Assembly (NCBI RefSeq): GCF_001425085.1
Contig: NZ_LMDN01000006.1
Span: 24,032-88,031, forward strand
Direction of reading: 5' to 3'
DNA from: Leifsonia sp. Root4
GTDB lineage: Bacteria > Actinomycetota > Actinomycetes > Actinomycetales > Microbacteriaceae
Length of the DNA: 64,000 nucleotides
This document shows, piece after piece, positions 29,748 through 38,715 of this stretch (positions are counted from its first letter, which is position 1; every line of letters begins with the position of its first letter). Position numbers and translations under genes: made by a program. The notes beneath the pieces are model-generated. The model did not search any database, had not been told where the DNA came from, and was given only the letters and a program-made list of their open reading frames with translations.

Positions 29748-31381
29748 TGGCTGACACGACTGGCTCGGCACAGCACACGGTTCGCCGCGTGATCGCGTAT
29801 GTGCTGCTCTTCGTGCTCGTCACGGTCGCCGGCATGGGCATCTCCGGCGTGCTCGGGCGCGTCCTCGACTCCGGCTCAGAGATCGTCCGCGGCGGAAGCT
29901 CCGATCTCGCGCAGTCGCTCGCCTTCACGGTGATCGGTGCGCCCCTCGCCGCCCTGCTGTGGTGGTGGCTCTGGCGCCGGCTCGACGAGGGGACGGAGCG
30001 CGCCGCGCTGTCGTGGGGGCTCTACCTCAGCGGCATGTACGTCGTGTCGCTCATTGTCTTCAGCGTGGCGACGGTGGATGCCGCGAACTCGGTGATCCGC
30101 GGTGCATGGGACCCCGCCCGGTTCGCGACCGCCCTGGTCTGGTTCGGGATCTGGCTTGCCCATCTCGCGATGTCGCGGCACGACAGGCGACCGCTGCGTC
30201 TGGCCACCGTCCCCGTGGTTCTCGGCGGCGTGTACGGCCTCATAGCGGCAAGCAGCGGTGCCGTGAGCGCGCTCGGTGCGCTGCTGAACAGCGCGATCCG
30301 CGGCGCGAGCGCCCTGGTGCTGGTCGGGGAGAGCGTGTTCTCCCCGATGACCACGGGGGTGCTCTGGTTCATCGTCGGCGGTGCGGTGTGGTGGTTGCAC
30401 TGGGTGCGCGGCGGCGCGTCGCGGGTGACTGGCGGGCTCGCCTCCGTCGCCCTGATCTGGGTGGGAGTGCTCGGGGCCAGCCTCCTGTCACTCAGCGGGA
30501 TCTGGATGAGCGTGTTCGTTGCCCTCCGTCTCGCCTTCGACCGCCTCGAGCCGATCGCCGTTATCACCGAGCCGCTCGGCGACGCGGTCGCGGCCGCGCT
30601 CATCGGTGCCGTCGTGTGGCGCTACCACTGGCTGGTCACGCGGGAACGCACCGGCGGCGTGCAGCGGGCGAGCAGCGTCGTTGTGGCCGGGGTCGGCATG
30701 GCCGCAACGGCGTCCGGGATCGGCGTCATCATCAACGCCCTGCTCGCGACGCTCAGCACCTCGATCGCGGGTTCGGACCCGCGTACCCTGTTACTCGGCG
30801 GTCTGAGCGCGTTCCTCGTCGGCGGTGTGGTCTGGTGGTTCGCCTGGAAGCCGGCAGACCCGGTCTCCGATGCGGACCGGCGCGACACCTCGCGCCGCGT
30901 CTACCTGGTGGCCGTGTTCGGCGTCAGCGCCATCGTCGCCCTGATCGCGCTCCTGATCGTCGGCTACGGGGTGTTCGTGTTCGCACTCGACTCCACGACG
31001 GGCACGAGCCTGATCGAGCAGGTGCGCGCCCCGCTCGGGCTGCTGATCGCGACGGCGGCGGTGTTCGGCTACCACTTCAGCGTCTGGCGGCGTGATCGAG
31101 CAGCGGTCGCCCTCACAACCCCCGTCCGTGAGCGCACGATCGGCGAGGTGATCCTGGTGACCGATGCCGCATCGACGGGGCAGCGGCAGCTGATCGAGCA
31201 GCTCACCGGAGCCAGCGTCACCACCTGGGTGCGCGCCGCTGCGCCGGGGGAGTCGCCCGCGGAGGTGCCGAACCACGCCGATGAGCGCCTCAGCGAGGCG
31301 CTGAACGGCGTCACTGCAGCACGGCTGCTCGTCATCACCGGAGCGGACGGAGCGGTGCAGCTCGTGCCACTGGCCGAGTGA
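29747..31381 (+). CDS. DUF5671-type multi-pass membrane protein
   Basis: 544 residues from ATG 29747 (TGATG junction with the upstream gene). About 14 hydrophobic segments form four similar blocks, each with a WWWLWRRL, VWWLHWVR, VWRYHWLV or VWWFAWKP-like motif after a helix, which is the internal-repeat pattern of DUF5671 proteins. The last 90 residues (TIGEVILVTDAAST ... VTAARLLVITGADGAVQLVP) form a soluble domain. No function is known. Coupling to the small anchored protein suggests they act together at the membrane. Confidence 0.8.
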   Translation: MADTTGSAQHTVRRVIAYVLLFVLVTVAGMGISGVLGRVLDSGSEIVRGGSSDLAQSLAFTVIGAPLAALLWWWLWRRLDEGTERAALSWGLYLSGMYVVSLIVFSVATVDAANSVIRGAWDPARFATALVWFGIWLAHLAMSRHDRRPLRLATVPVVLGGVYGLIAASSGAVSALGALLNSAIRGASALVLVGESVFSPMTTGVLWFIVGGAVWWLHWVRGGASRVTGGLASVALIWVGVLGASLLSLSGIWMSVFVALRLAFDRLEPIAVITEPLGDAVAAALIGAVVWRYHWLVTRERTGGVQRASSVVVAGVGMAATASGIGVIINALLATLSTSIAGSDPRTLLLGGLSAFLVGGVVWWFAWKPADPVSDADRRDTSRRVYLVAVFGVSAIVALIALLIVGYGVFVFALDSTTGTSLIEQVRAPLGLLIATAAVFGYHFSVWRRDRAAVALTTPVRERTIGEVILVTDAASTGQRQLIEQLTGASVTTWVRAAAPGESPAEVPNHADERLSEALNGVTAARLLVITGADGAVQLVPLAE

Positions 31382-31472
31382 CGTCGAGCGATAGGTGTGG
31401 TGGGCAGGACGTGTGGTGGGCAGGCCACGCCATTCGACCCTGTCAGAGTGGCGTCGTAGGCTCGTCCCCAGC

Positions 31473-31670
31473 ATGGTCACCGTCATCCCCGTTCATGAGC
31501 GCCTCTGGAAGGTCACGCGGGGTGGCGAGCTCGCCGGGTACGTTGACGCGATCGACGCCCGTGACGGCATCCGATACCGTGCACGCCGCCTCAACGTCCG
31601 GCACCGGCGCTGGGTTGCGCTCGGCGAATACTGGGAGCTGCAGACCGCAATCGACGCGCTGGGCGGCTAG
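31473..31670 (+). CDS. Small conserved protein of unknown function
   Basis: 65 residues from ATG 31473. The basic sequence (VHERLWKVTRGGELAGYVDA ... GIRYRARRLNVRHRRWVALG) looks like a small beta-rich domain of the kind seen in many Micrococcales genomes. No motif tells its function. It lies between the DUF5671 gene and a terminator and may have its own promoter; a 16-base direct repeat (GTGTGGTGGGCAGGnC, 31395-31426) lies upstream. Confidence 0.6.
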   Translation: MVTVIPVHERLWKVTRGGELAGYVDAIDARDGIRYRARRLNVRHRRWVALGEYWELQTAIDALGG

Positions 31671-31696
31671 GCCGGCGCGCGCTGCGGGGGAAACAG

Positions 31697-31724
31697 AAAA
31701 CCCCCGGCTGAGCCGGGGGTTTTG
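31697..31724. terminator. Bidirectional terminator
   Basis: AAAACCCCCGGCT pairs with AGCCGGGGGTTTT around a 1-2 base loop. The A and T tracts on either side allow it to end both the small gene on the plus strand and the tRNA-Val on the minus strand. Confidence 0.9.
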
Positions 31725-31728
31725 TCTG

Positions 31729-31801
31729 TGGGCGATACCGGACTCGAACCGATGACCTCTTCCGTGTGAAGGAAGCGCGCTACCAACTGCGCCAATCGCC
31801 C
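31729..31801 (-). tRNA. tRNA-Val(CAC)
   Basis: 73 nt on the minus strand. Acceptor GGGCGAT/ATCGCCC, anticodon loop TTCACAC with CAC, T loop TTCGAGT, discriminator A. CCA is not encoded. A TAGTAT -10-like box lies upstream (minus strand, about 31835). The 205 bp to the next tRNA (31802-32006) hold only promoters for the two divergent tRNA transcripts. Confidence 0.97.
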
Positions 31802-31944
31802 AGTGCTTTCACCTGTGTGGTGATCGCGATTACCGATACTAGCCGACCCAGATGTCGCAATGCACATCGACGATCGGTCACGGCGTTTCGGGGCGGATCT
31901 CGGCCGATCCGGAGGGGGATCGAACACGCCCGGGTTTCGCCGGT

Positions 31945-31974
31945 TTGGTGATCCAGAGATCCATCGGTTAGAGT
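31945..31974 (+). promoter_or_regulatory. Promoter candidate for the tRNA cluster
   Basis: TTGGTG (31945-31950) and TAGAGT (31969-31974) lie 18 bp apart, about 33 bases before the first plus-strand tRNA-Gly. Confidence 0.55.
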
Positions 31975-32006
31975 TTTGGACGTCGCAGAAATGCGGCGAA
32001 AGAAAT

Positions 32007-32078
32007 GCGGATGTGGCGCAGTGGTAGCGCATCACCTTGCCAAGGTGAGGGTCGCGAGTTCGAATCTCGTCATCCGCT
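32007..32078 (+). tRNA. tRNA-Gly(GCC), copy 1
   Basis: 72 nt. Acceptor GCGGATG/CATCCGC, anticodon loop TTGCCAA, T loop TTCGAAT, discriminator T. The anticodon stem is TCACC/GGTGA. It differs from copy 2 at one base pair only (28-42). Confidence 0.97.
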
Positions 32079-32130
32079 CGAGTGAAACCGAGCAAGCCAG
32101 TTTCGGTAACACAGGTGGGGAACCCACAAT

Positions 32131-32201
32131 GGTGGCGTGGCCGAGAGGCGAGGCAGCGGCCTGCAAAGCCGTCCACACGGGTTCGAATCCCGTCGCCACC
32201 T
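32131..32201 (+). tRNA. tRNA-Cys(GCA)
   Basis: 71 nt. Acceptor GGTGGCG/CGCCACC, anticodon loop CTGCAAA with GCA, T loop TTCGAAT, discriminator T. Confidence 0.96.
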
Positions 32202-32249
32202 CGTAGCACTCCACACTTGCAGTACACCCCCCAGCAGCACCCCAGAAAT

Positions 32250-32321
32250 GGGCGATTGGCGCAGCGGTAGCGCGCTTCCCTGACACGGAAGAGGTCACTG
32301 GTTCGATCCCAGTATCGCCCA
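32250..32321 (+). tRNA. tRNA-Val(GAC)
   Basis: 72 nt plus an encoded CCA (32322-32324). Acceptor GGGCGAT/ATCGCCC, anticodon loop CTGACAC with GAC, T loop TTCGATC. With the minus-strand Val(CAC) it gives two Val isoacceptors in 600 bp. Confidence 0.97.
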
Positions 32322-32330
32322 CCAAGTGAA

Positions 32331-32354
32331 ACCCCCGGACCTCCGGGGGTTTTT
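32331..32354 (+). terminator. Terminator after tRNA-Val(GAC)
   Basis: ACCCCCGG pairs with CCGGGGGT around a 4-base loop, followed by TTTT. It ends the first three plus-strand tRNAs. A TATCAT -10-like box follows (about 32373), so copy 2 of tRNA-Gly has its own promoter. Confidence 0.85.
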
Positions 32355-32395
32355 GCTTGAAGCGTAGAGTCGTATCATCTACACAGCAACACAAT

Positions 32396-32467
32396 GCGGA
32401 TGTGGCGCAGTGGTAGCGCATAACCTTGCCAAGGTTAGGGTCGCGAGTTCGAATCTCGTCATCCGCT
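32396..32467 (+). tRNA. tRNA-Gly(GCC), copy 2
   Basis: 72 nt. Same as copy 1 except the anticodon stem, TAACC/GGTTA instead of TCACC/GGTGA, a compensated pair change. Confidence 0.97.
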
Positions 32468-32479
32468 CAGATTCACAAG

Positions 32480-32509
32480 AAAGGCCCGCCAGGGAACTGG
32501 CGGGCCTTT
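32480..32509 (+). terminator. Terminator after tRNA-Gly copy 2
   Basis: AAAGGCCCGCCAG pairs with CTGGCGGGCCTTT around a GGAA tetraloop, 13 bp perfect, starting 12 bases after the tRNA. Confidence 0.92.
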
Positions 32510-32632
32510 CTGCGTATCCGGCCATTCTGCGCCGGGGGAGTACTGGCGCGACAACGCCGCCGCGCTGGCAACGCTAAAGTTGATGAAGTCCGCGCATTCG
32601 CGGAAATCAATCAATTTTGGGAGTGGATGAAG

Positions 32633-34618
32633 GTGGCTGACGGCTTCGAGCTTTTCACCGACCGGTCCGTTGTCGCGATGCGCGTCAACGGTGAGCTGAA
32701 AGACCTCGCCACGCAGACTACGACCACCGACGTCGTCGAGCCGGTGACGATCGATTCGCCCGATGGTCTGAACATCCTGCGCCACTCGGCGGCCCACGTG
32801 CTCGCCCAGGCCGTGCAGACGATCAACCCGGAGGCCAAGCTCGGCATCGGCCCTCCCGTGAACGACGGCTTCTACTACGACTTCGACGTCGCTGAACCCT
32901 TCAGCATCGACGATTTCAAGGCCATCGAGAAGGCCATGAGCCGCATCATCCGTCAGGGCCAGCGTTTCGTGCGCCGGGTCGTGACCGACGATGAGGCGCG
33001 CGCAGAACTCGCCGACGAGCCGTACAAGCTCGAGCTCATCGGGCTCAAGGGCGGGGTTTCGACAGGCTCAACCAGCGAGCTGGGCGCGGACAACGAGAAC
33101 GTCGAGGTCGGTGGCGCAGAGCTCACGATCTACGACAACGTGGACCCGAAGACGGGGGAGACGCTCTGGAGCGACCTCTGCCGCGGCCCGCACCTGCCCA
33201 GCACCCGCTTGATCGGCGAGGGGCACTCACTCATGCGCGTCGCCGCCGCTTACTGGCGCGGCTCGGAGAAGAACAAGCAGCTGCAGCGCATCTTCGGCAC
33301 GGCGTGGCCGAGCAAGGACGAGCTGCGCGCGTACAAGGAGCGCCTCGAGGAGGCAGCCAAGCGCGACCACCGCAAGCTCGGAGCGGAGCTGGACCTGTTC
33401 AGCTTCCCGGAGGAGCTCGGCAGCGGCCTGCCCGTCTTCCACCCCAAGGGCGGCATCATCCGCGCCGAGATGGAGAACTACTCGCGCACCCGCCATGTTG
33501 AGGAGGGCTACTCCTTCGTCAACACCCCGCACATCACCAAGGGCAAGCTGTACGAGGTTTCCGGACACCTCGACTGGTACCGCGACGGCATGTACCCGCC
33601 GATGCACATCGACGCCGAGATCGGCGAGGACGGCACCGTGCACCGCGAGGGCCAGGACTACTACCTGAAGCCCATGAACTGCCCGATGCACAACTTGATC
33701 TACCGGTCCAGCGCGCGCTCCTACCGTGACCTGCCGCTGCGCCTGTTCGAGTTCGGGAGCGTCTACCGCTACGAGAAGTCCGGCAACGTGCACGGTCTCA
33801 CCCGGGTGCGGGGCATGACTCAGGACGACGCCCACATCTACACGACGCGCGAGAAGATGCGCGAGGAGCTCACCAGCACCCTCAACTTCGTGCTCGACCT
33901 GCTGAAGGACTACGGTCTCGACGACTTCTACCTCGAGCTCAGCACCAAGGACCCGGAGAAGTTCGTCGGCAGCGACGACGCCTGGGAAGAGGCGACGGCG
34001 ACCCTGGCAGAGGTCGGCGCGGCATCCGGCCTCGAACTCGTTCCCGACCCGGGCGGAGCCGCCTTCTACGGCCCCAAGATCTCGGTGCAGGCGCGCGACG
34101 CCATCGGCCGCACCTGGCAGATGTCGACGATCCAGCTCGACTTCAACCTGCCGGAGCGCTTCGAGCTCGAGTACACGGCGCCGGACGGCAGCCGTCAGCG
34201 GCCCGTCATGATCCACCGTGCGCTGTTCGGCTCGATCGAGCGCTTCTTCGGCGTGCTCACCGAGCACTACGCCGGCGCGTTCCCGGTCTGGCTCTCGCCC
34301 GTGCAGGTCGTCGGCATCCCCGTCGCCGAGCAGTACGCCGAGTTCCTGGGCGACGTCATCGACCAGCTCAAAAAGGCCGGCGTGCGCGCTGAGCTCGACC
34401 TCTCCGATGAGCGCATGCAGAAGAAGATCCGCAACCACACCATGGCCAAGGTTCCCTTCCAGCTCATCGTCGGCGAGGAAGACCGCGACAACGGCAGCGT
34501 CAGCTTCCGCTTCCGCGACGGCACGCAAGAGAACGGTGTCCCGGTCGCGGACGCCATCGCCCGCATCCGCGCGGCGATCGACAGCCGCGCCCAGGTCACG
34601 ACGCAGGGTCAGATCTAA
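32633..34618 (+). CDS. thrS: Threonyl-tRNA synthetase with an in-frame repeat insertion
   Basis: 661 residues from GTG 32633 ([12 protein letters not shown] 9 bases upstream); ATG 32627 is the alternative. It charges tRNA-Thr. A short TGS-like N-terminus (about 45 residues, shorter than usual) leads to the editing domain with [11 protein letters not shown] and the metal-site Cys of [12 protein letters not shown]. The class II catalytic domain has [14 protein letters not shown] and [15 protein letters not shown], and a C-terminal anticodon domain ends it. In the editing region [11 protein letters not shown] is extra against the mycobacterial enzyme, and is encoded by a family A repeat (33054-33076). 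Confidence 0.96.
   Translation: MADGFELFTDRSVVAMRVNGELKDLATQTTTTDVVEPVTIDSPDGLNILRHSAAHVLAQAVQTINPEAKLGIGPPVNDGFYYDFDVAEPFSIDDFKAIEKAMSRIIRQGQRFVRRVVTDDEARAELADEPYKLELIGLKGGVSTGSTSELGADNENVEVGGAELTIYDNVDPKTGETLWSDLCRGPHLPSTRLIGEGHSLMRVAAAYWRGSEKNKQLQRIFGTAWPSKDELRAYKERLEEAAKRDHRKLGAELDLFSFPEELGSGLPVFHPKGGIIRAEMENYSRTRHVEEGYSFVNTPHITKGKLYEVSGHLDWYRDGMYPPMHIDAEIGEDGTVHREGQDYYLKPMNCPMHNLIYRSSARSYRDLPLRLFEFGSVYRYEKSGNVHGLTRVRGMTQDDAHIYTTREKMREELTSTLNFVLDLLKDYGLDDFYLELSTKDPEKFVGSDDAWEEATATLAEVGAASGLELVPDPGGAAFYGPKISVQARDAIGRTWQMSTIQLDFNLPERFELEYTAPDGSRQRPVMIHRALFGSIERFFGVLTEHYAGAFPVWLSPVQVVGIPVAEQYAEFLGDVIDQLKKAGVRAELDLSDERMQKKIRNHTMAKVPFQLIVGEEDRDNGSVSFRFRDGTQENGVPVADAIARIRAAIDSRAQVTTQGQI
33054..33076 (+). 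repeat. Family A repeat inside thrS
   Basis: A perfect copy of the repeat (core GGTTTCGACAGGCTCAACC) in the orientation opposite to the array copies. It reads GVSTGSTS in the thrS frame, with no stop. The thrS frame is open on both sides, and the flanking segments KLELIGLKG and [14 protein letters not shown] align with other ThrRS proteins. Confidence 0.95.
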
Positions 34619-34619
34619 C

Positions 34620-35186
34620 ATGACGGATGCAGGGCCAGACGTGCCAGAGGTCGAGAACAGTGCGGACTTCGCCGCTGTCCCCGACGCGTTCCAGCGCCTC
34701 TGGACCCCGCACCGCATGGTCTACATCCAGGACGGGCAGCAGCCGCACAAGGACGACTGCCCGTTCTGCCTGGCCCCGTCGATGGACGATGAGAAGGCGC
34801 TGATCGTCGCGCGCGGCACGCACGCCTACGTCCTGCTCAACCTGTACCCGTACAACAGCGGGCACCTCTTGATCTGCCCCTACCGTCACATCGCCACCTA
34901 TGACCAGGCGACGCCGGAAGAGGTCGCCGAGATCGGCGAGCTGACCCAGATCGCGATGCGCGTGCTCACCGAGGTCTCACACTGCGACGGCTTTAACATC
35001 GGCATGAATCAAGGCCGCATCGCCGGAGCAGGCATCGCAGAGCACCTGCACCAGCACATCGTGCCGCGCTGGGCGCTCGACGCGAACTTCTTCCCGATCA
35101 TCGCCGGCACCAAGGCGCTTCCGCGCCTGCTCGGCGATGTGCGCAAAGAAGTCGCCGACGGCTGGCCGTCCGCTCACACTTCGTAA
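34620..35186 (+). CDS. HIT family nucleotide hydrolase/phosphorylase
   Basis: 188 residues from ATG 34620, one base after the thrS stop. The histidine triad is in [11 protein letters not shown], with a Cys pair in DDCPFCLA near residue 45 and [20 protein letters not shown]. These are features of the AP4A phosphorylase-like HIT proteins (Rv2613c type), which also follow thrS in mycobacteria. Translation is probably coupled to thrS. It likely degrades dinucleoside polyphosphates, by-products of aminoacyl-tRNA synthetases, which fits the pairing. Confidence 0.9.
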   Translation: MTDAGPDVPEVENSADFAAVPDAFQRLWTPHRMVYIQDGQQPHKDDCPFCLAPSMDDEKALIVARGTHAYVLLNLYPYNSGHLLICPYRHIATYDQATPEEVAEIGELTQIAMRVLTEVSHCDGFNIGMNQGRIAGAGIAEHLHQHIVPRWALDANFFPIIAGTKALPRLLGDVRKEVADGWPSAHTS

Positions 35187-35229
35187 CCCCTGCACAGTCC
35201 CACCCTCACAGCCGAATAGGATTAACAGC

Positions 35230-36132
35230 ATGACTGAGAGCACTTCTACCGAGCAGTTCGGTTCCAGCCGCGTCAAGCGCGGCCTCGCCGAGATGCTCAA
35301 GGGCGGCGTCATCATGGACGTCGTCACCGCAGAGCAGGCCCGTATCGCAGAGGATGCCGGCGCCGTAGCCGTCATGGCTCTCGAGCGCGTGCCCGCCGAC
35401 ATCCGTTCGCAGGGCGGCGTCGCCCGCATGAGCGACCCCGACCTGATCGAGGCCATCAAGGCCGAGGTCTCCATCCCCGTGATGGCCAAGGCCCGCATCG
35501 GCCACTTCGTCGAGGCCCAGGTGCTTGAGGCACTCGAGGTCGACTACATCGACGAGTCCGAGGTGCTGAGCCCGGCCGACTACGTCAACCACATCGACAA
35601 GTGGGGCTACAACGTTCCCTTCGTCTGTGGAGCGACCAACCTCGGTGAGGCACTCCGCCGCATCAACGAGGGCGCTGCGATGATCCGCTCGAAGGGCGAG
35701 GCCGGCACCGGCGACGTCTCTGAGGCGACCAAGCACATCCGCAAGATCAAGAGCGAGATCGCCCAGCTCAGCTCGATGAGCAAGGACGAGCTCTACGTCG
35801 CGGCCAAGGAGCTGCAGGCGCCGTACGCGCTCGTCGCCGAGATCGCCGAGACCGGCAAGCTCCCCGTCGTGCTGTTCACCGCCGGTGGCGTCGCCACCCC
35901 CGCGGATGCCGCCATGATGATGCAGCTCGGTGCTGACGGCGTGTTCGTCGGCTCCGGCATCTTCAAGTCGGGCAACCCGGCTCAGCGCGCAGCGGCCGTC
36001 GTCAAGGCGGTCACCTTCTTCGACGACGCCAAGGTCATCGCCGAGGTGTCGCGGGGCCTGGGCGAGGCCATGGTCGGCATCAACGTCTCCGACCTGCCCG
36101 CACCGCACCGTCTCGCCGAGCGCGGCTGGTAA
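35230..36132 (+). CDS. pdxS: Pyridoxal 5'-phosphate synthase lyase subunit PdxS
   Basis: 300 residues from ATG 35230. It builds PLP from ribose 5-phosphate, glyceraldehyde 3-phosphate and ammonia from PdxT. The TIM barrel motifs are [34 protein letters not shown], the ribose-binding Lys of [10 protein letters not shown], and the phosphate-site GEAGTGDV. It is followed by pdxT, as is usual, with 32 bp between. Confidence 0.97.
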   Translation: MTESTSTEQFGSSRVKRGLAEMLKGGVIMDVVTAEQARIAEDAGAVAVMALERVPADIRSQGGVARMSDPDLIEAIKAEVSIPVMAKARIGHFVEAQVLEALEVDYIDESEVLSPADYVNHIDKWGYNVPFVCGATNLGEALRRINEGAAMIRSKGEAGTGDVSEATKHIRKIKSEIAQLSSMSKDELYVAAKELQAPYALVAEIAETGKLPVVLFTAGGVATPADAAMMMQLGADGVFVGSGIFKSGNPAQRAAAVVKAVTFFDDAKVIAEVSRGLGEAMVGINVSDLPAPHRLAERGW

Positions 36133-36164
36133 CTCGCAGCCGTGCTTGCATTGAGCCTGCCGAA

Positions 36165-36758
36165 ATGACCGTTGGCGTTCTGGCCCTCCAGGGTGATTTC
36201 CGCGAACACGCGAGTGTTCTGCGCACCCTGGGGGCCGACGTCACCCTCGTTCGACGCCCGGACGAACTGGCCGCCATCGACGGCCTGGTGATTCCGGGTG
36301 GCGAGTCGAGCGTGATGGACAAACTCGCGCGCACCTTCGGCCTCGCCGATCCGCTGCGCGAGCGCATCCGCGACGGACTGCCGGTCTACGGCACCTGCGC
36401 CGGCCTGATCATGCTCGCCGACTCCGTGCTCGATGCGATCGCGGGCCAGCAGAGCCTGGGTGGCCTCGACGTCGTCGTGCGCCGGAACGCCTTCGGCTCG
36501 CAGACGCAGTCATTCGAGACCGATCTCGACATCCCGGAGCTCGGCGAGGTGCCCGTGCACGCCGTCTTCATCCGTGGCCCTGTCGTCGAATCCGTCGGCC
36601 GGAACGCGCGGCCCCTCGCAACCCTCGCCGACGGCCGCGTCGTCGCCGTCGAGCAGGGCAATCTGCTCGGCACCAGCTTCCACCCCGAGATCACGGGGGA
36701 GCACCGCTTCCACGAGTACTTCTTGAGCAAGGTGCGCGCGCGTACACTCGCTGCATGA
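36165..36758 (+). CDS. pdxT: Pyridoxal 5'-phosphate synthase glutaminase subunit PdxT
   Basis: 197 residues. Class I glutamine amidotransferase giving ammonia to PdxS. Catalytic Cys in YGTCAGLIML (about 80), His and Glu in GTSFHPEITGE, and the N-terminal VLALQGDFREHASVLRTLGA with IPGGESSVMDKLA are standard. Stop overlaps the next start by 4 bp. Confidence 0.97.
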   Translation: MTVGVLALQGDFREHASVLRTLGADVTLVRRPDELAAIDGLVIPGGESSVMDKLARTFGLADPLRERIRDGLPVYGTCAGLIMLADSVLDAIAGQQSLGGLDVVVRRNAFGSQTQSFETDLDIPELGEVPVHAVFIRGPVVESVGRNARPLATLADGRVVAVEQGNLLGTSFHPEITGEHRFHEYFLSKVRARTLAA

Positions 36759-37279
36759 CTCGATTCGTCGCACTCCTGCGCGGGGTGAATGTCGGCGGCA
36801 TCTCCATCAAGTCCGCCGATCTCGCTGAGCTGTTCCGGACTCTGGGCTTCGAGAACGTGCGCACGGTGCTGGCCAGCGGCAATGTCGTCTTCGATGCCGA
36901 TGCACCGGATGACGCGGCGCTGAAGCTCCGCATCGAGACGGCGCTCACCGAGAGATTCGGTTACGACGCCTGGATCGTGCTCGAGCCGCTCAGCCGGGTG
37001 CAGAGCGTTATCGAACGGTTCCCGTTCGACGCTCAGCTGGACGGCTGGCATCCATACGTCCTCTTCAGCTCGGACGCGGCCTCGCTGGCCGAGCTGCTGG
37101 CCGCAGCGCCGACGCTCGACCCCGCCGACGAGATCGTCGTCGAGGGGAACGGCGTTCTCTACTGGCACTGCCGCCGCGAGGTCGGCGTCAACAGCGCGTT
37201 CAGCAAGCTCACCGCGAAGGCACGCTTTCGCTCGTCAACCACCAACCGGAATCTGCGAACGTTGATGAAGCTCGCCTGA
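36755..37279 (+). CDS. DUF1697 domain-containing protein
   Basis: 174 residues. The start TRFVALLRGVNVGGISIKSA and the ending NSAFSKLTAKARFRSSTTNRNLRTLMKLA match DUF1697, a small cytosolic family of unknown function common in soil bacteria. It overlaps pdxT by 4 bp. Nothing links it functionally to vitamin B6. Confidence 0.88.
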   Translation: MTRFVALLRGVNVGGISIKSADLAELFRTLGFENVRTVLASGNVVFDADAPDDAALKLRIETALTERFGYDAWIVLEPLSRVQSVIERFPFDAQLDGWHPYVLFSSDAASLAELLAAAPTLDPADEIVVEGNGVLYWHCRREVGVNSAFSKLTAKARFRSSTTNRNLRTLMKLA

Positions 37280-37349
37280 GTTATCGGGCGGGGGCGCAGT
37301 GCTGTTCTAGACTGTCAAGGCAGATTTCAGCGAGTAAAACAGGAGACTC

Positions 37350-38108
37350 ATGTCCGGGCATTCCAAGTGGGCAACGACCAAGCACAAGAAGGCCATCACG
37401 GATTCCCGCCGTGCGAAGGCCTTCGCCAAGCTGATCAAGAACATCGAAGTCGCCGCCAAGATGGGCGGTGCAGACCTCTCGGGCAACCCGACACTCGTCG
37501 ACGCCATCCAGAAGGCGAAGAAGACCTCGGTCCCCAACGACAACATCGACCGCGCCGTCAAGCGTGGTGCCGGCCTCAGCGGCGAGTCCGTCGACTACAC
37601 GACGATCATGTACGAGGGCTACGCCGCAAACGGCGTCGCCCTGCTGATCGAGTGTCTGACCGACAACAAGAACCGTGCCGCGGCCGAGGTGCGCACCGCG
37701 GTCAGCCGCAACGGCGGCACCATGGGTGACCCGGGCAGCGTCGCGTACAACTTCCACCGCAAGGGCGTCATCGTCGTCTCCAAGACGGCCGACCTCACCG
37801 AGGACGCCATCCTGGACGCCGTGCTCGACGCCGGTGCTGAGGAAGTCAACGACGAGGGCGAGACCTTCGAGATCCTGACGGATCCGAGCGACATGGTCGC
37901 CGCCCGCGTCGCCCTGCAGGAGGCCGGGATCGACTACGACTCCGCCGACTCCGCCTTCGTGCCGTCGCTCAAGATCGAGGTCGACGCCGAGACGGCCCGC
38001 AAGGTCTTCAAGGTCATCGACGCGCTCGAGGACCTCGACGACGTGCAGAACATCTACAGCAACTTCGATCTGACCCCCGAGGTCCAGGCAGAGCTCGAGG
38101 CTGAGTAA
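37350..38108 (+). CDS. yebC: YebC/PmpR family protein
   Basis: 252 residues, ribosome site GGAG before ATG 37350. [20 protein letters not shown] opens the protein; the three-domain family fold with [16 protein letters not shown] and [12 protein letters not shown] segments is clear. YebC/PmpR was called a transcriptional regulator, but recent work links some members to relief of ribosome stalling. Here it comes before ruvC, a very widely conserved order. Confidence 0.95.
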   Translation: MSGHSKWATTKHKKAITDSRRAKAFAKLIKNIEVAAKMGGADLSGNPTLVDAIQKAKKTSVPNDNIDRAVKRGAGLSGESVDYTTIMYEGYAANGVALLIECLTDNKNRAAAEVRTAVSRNGGTMGDPGSVAYNFHRKGVIVVSKTADLTEDAILDAVLDAGAEEVNDEGETFEILTDPSDMVAARVALQEAGIDYDSADSAFVPSLKIEVDAETARKVFKVIDALEDLDDVQNIYSNFDLTPEVQAELEAE

Positions 38109-38112
38109 AGCG

Positions 38113-38715
38113 ATGGCCGTGCGTGTGCTCGGCATCGATCCCGGCCTCACCCGTTGCGGTGTCGGAGTCGTCGATGTCGAGCCCAATCGCACGGCCCGCC
38201 TGGTCGATGTGAGCGTCATCCGCTCCTCGCCGGGCGATCCGATCGAGAAGCGCCTGCTCACCGTCGCGACCGGGCTTGCCGAGCTGCTCGACCGGCACCA
38301 GCCGGACGCGGTCGCGCTGGAGCGCGTCTTCGCCCAGCACAACCTGAGCACGGTGATGGGCACGGCCCAGATCAGCGGCGTCGCCCTCTTCCTCTCCGCT
38401 CAGCGTGGCCTCGCCGTCGGCCTACACACGCCGAGCGAGGTCAAGGCCTCGATCACGGGCTACGGCGCGGCAGACAAGGCCCAGGTCGGCGCGATGGTGA
38501 CCCGCATCCTGAAGCTCGCCGCGCCACCCAAGCCCGCGGACGCCGCCGACGCACTCGCCATCGCGATCTGCCACGCCTGGCGCACGGGCGTAAGCGGTGG
38601 CACCCTGCCGAGCGCGCCCGGCCAGCCGGACGGGCTCACGCCAGCGCAAAAGGCGTGGCGCGCCGCCGAGTCCGGCACTCGCATGTCGGTGGCCCCCCGT
38701 AGTCTTAAGCGGTGA
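38113..38715 (+). CDS. ruvC: Crossover junction endodeoxyribonuclease RuvC
   Basis: 200 residues. It resolves Holliday junctions. Catalytic acids are visible: Asp in GIDPGLTRCGVGVVD, Glu in VALERVFAQHN, and Asp residues in KPADAADALAIAICH. The C-terminal 25 residues are a loosely conserved tail. ruvA starts 4 bp before its stop (GTGA). Confidence 0.97.
   Translation: MAVRVLGIDPGLTRCGVGVVDVEPNRTARLVDVSVIRSSPGDPIEKRLLTVATGLAELLDRHQPDAVALERVFAQHNLSTVMGTAQISGVALFLSAQRGLAVGLHTPSEVKASITGYGAADKAQVGAMVTRILKLAAPPKPADAADALAIAICHAWRTGVSGGTLPSAPGQPDGLTPAQKAWRAAESGTRMSVAPRSLKR

Noticed and set aside
31802..32467. Integration site with a genomic island at the tRNA cluster
   Set aside because: No integrase, direct repeat of a tRNA 3' end or atypical genes nearby; flanking genes are core.
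32511..32632. T-box or attenuator before thrS
   Set aside because: No T-box core, specifier loop or terminator is visible; only 120 bp follow the tRNA terminator.
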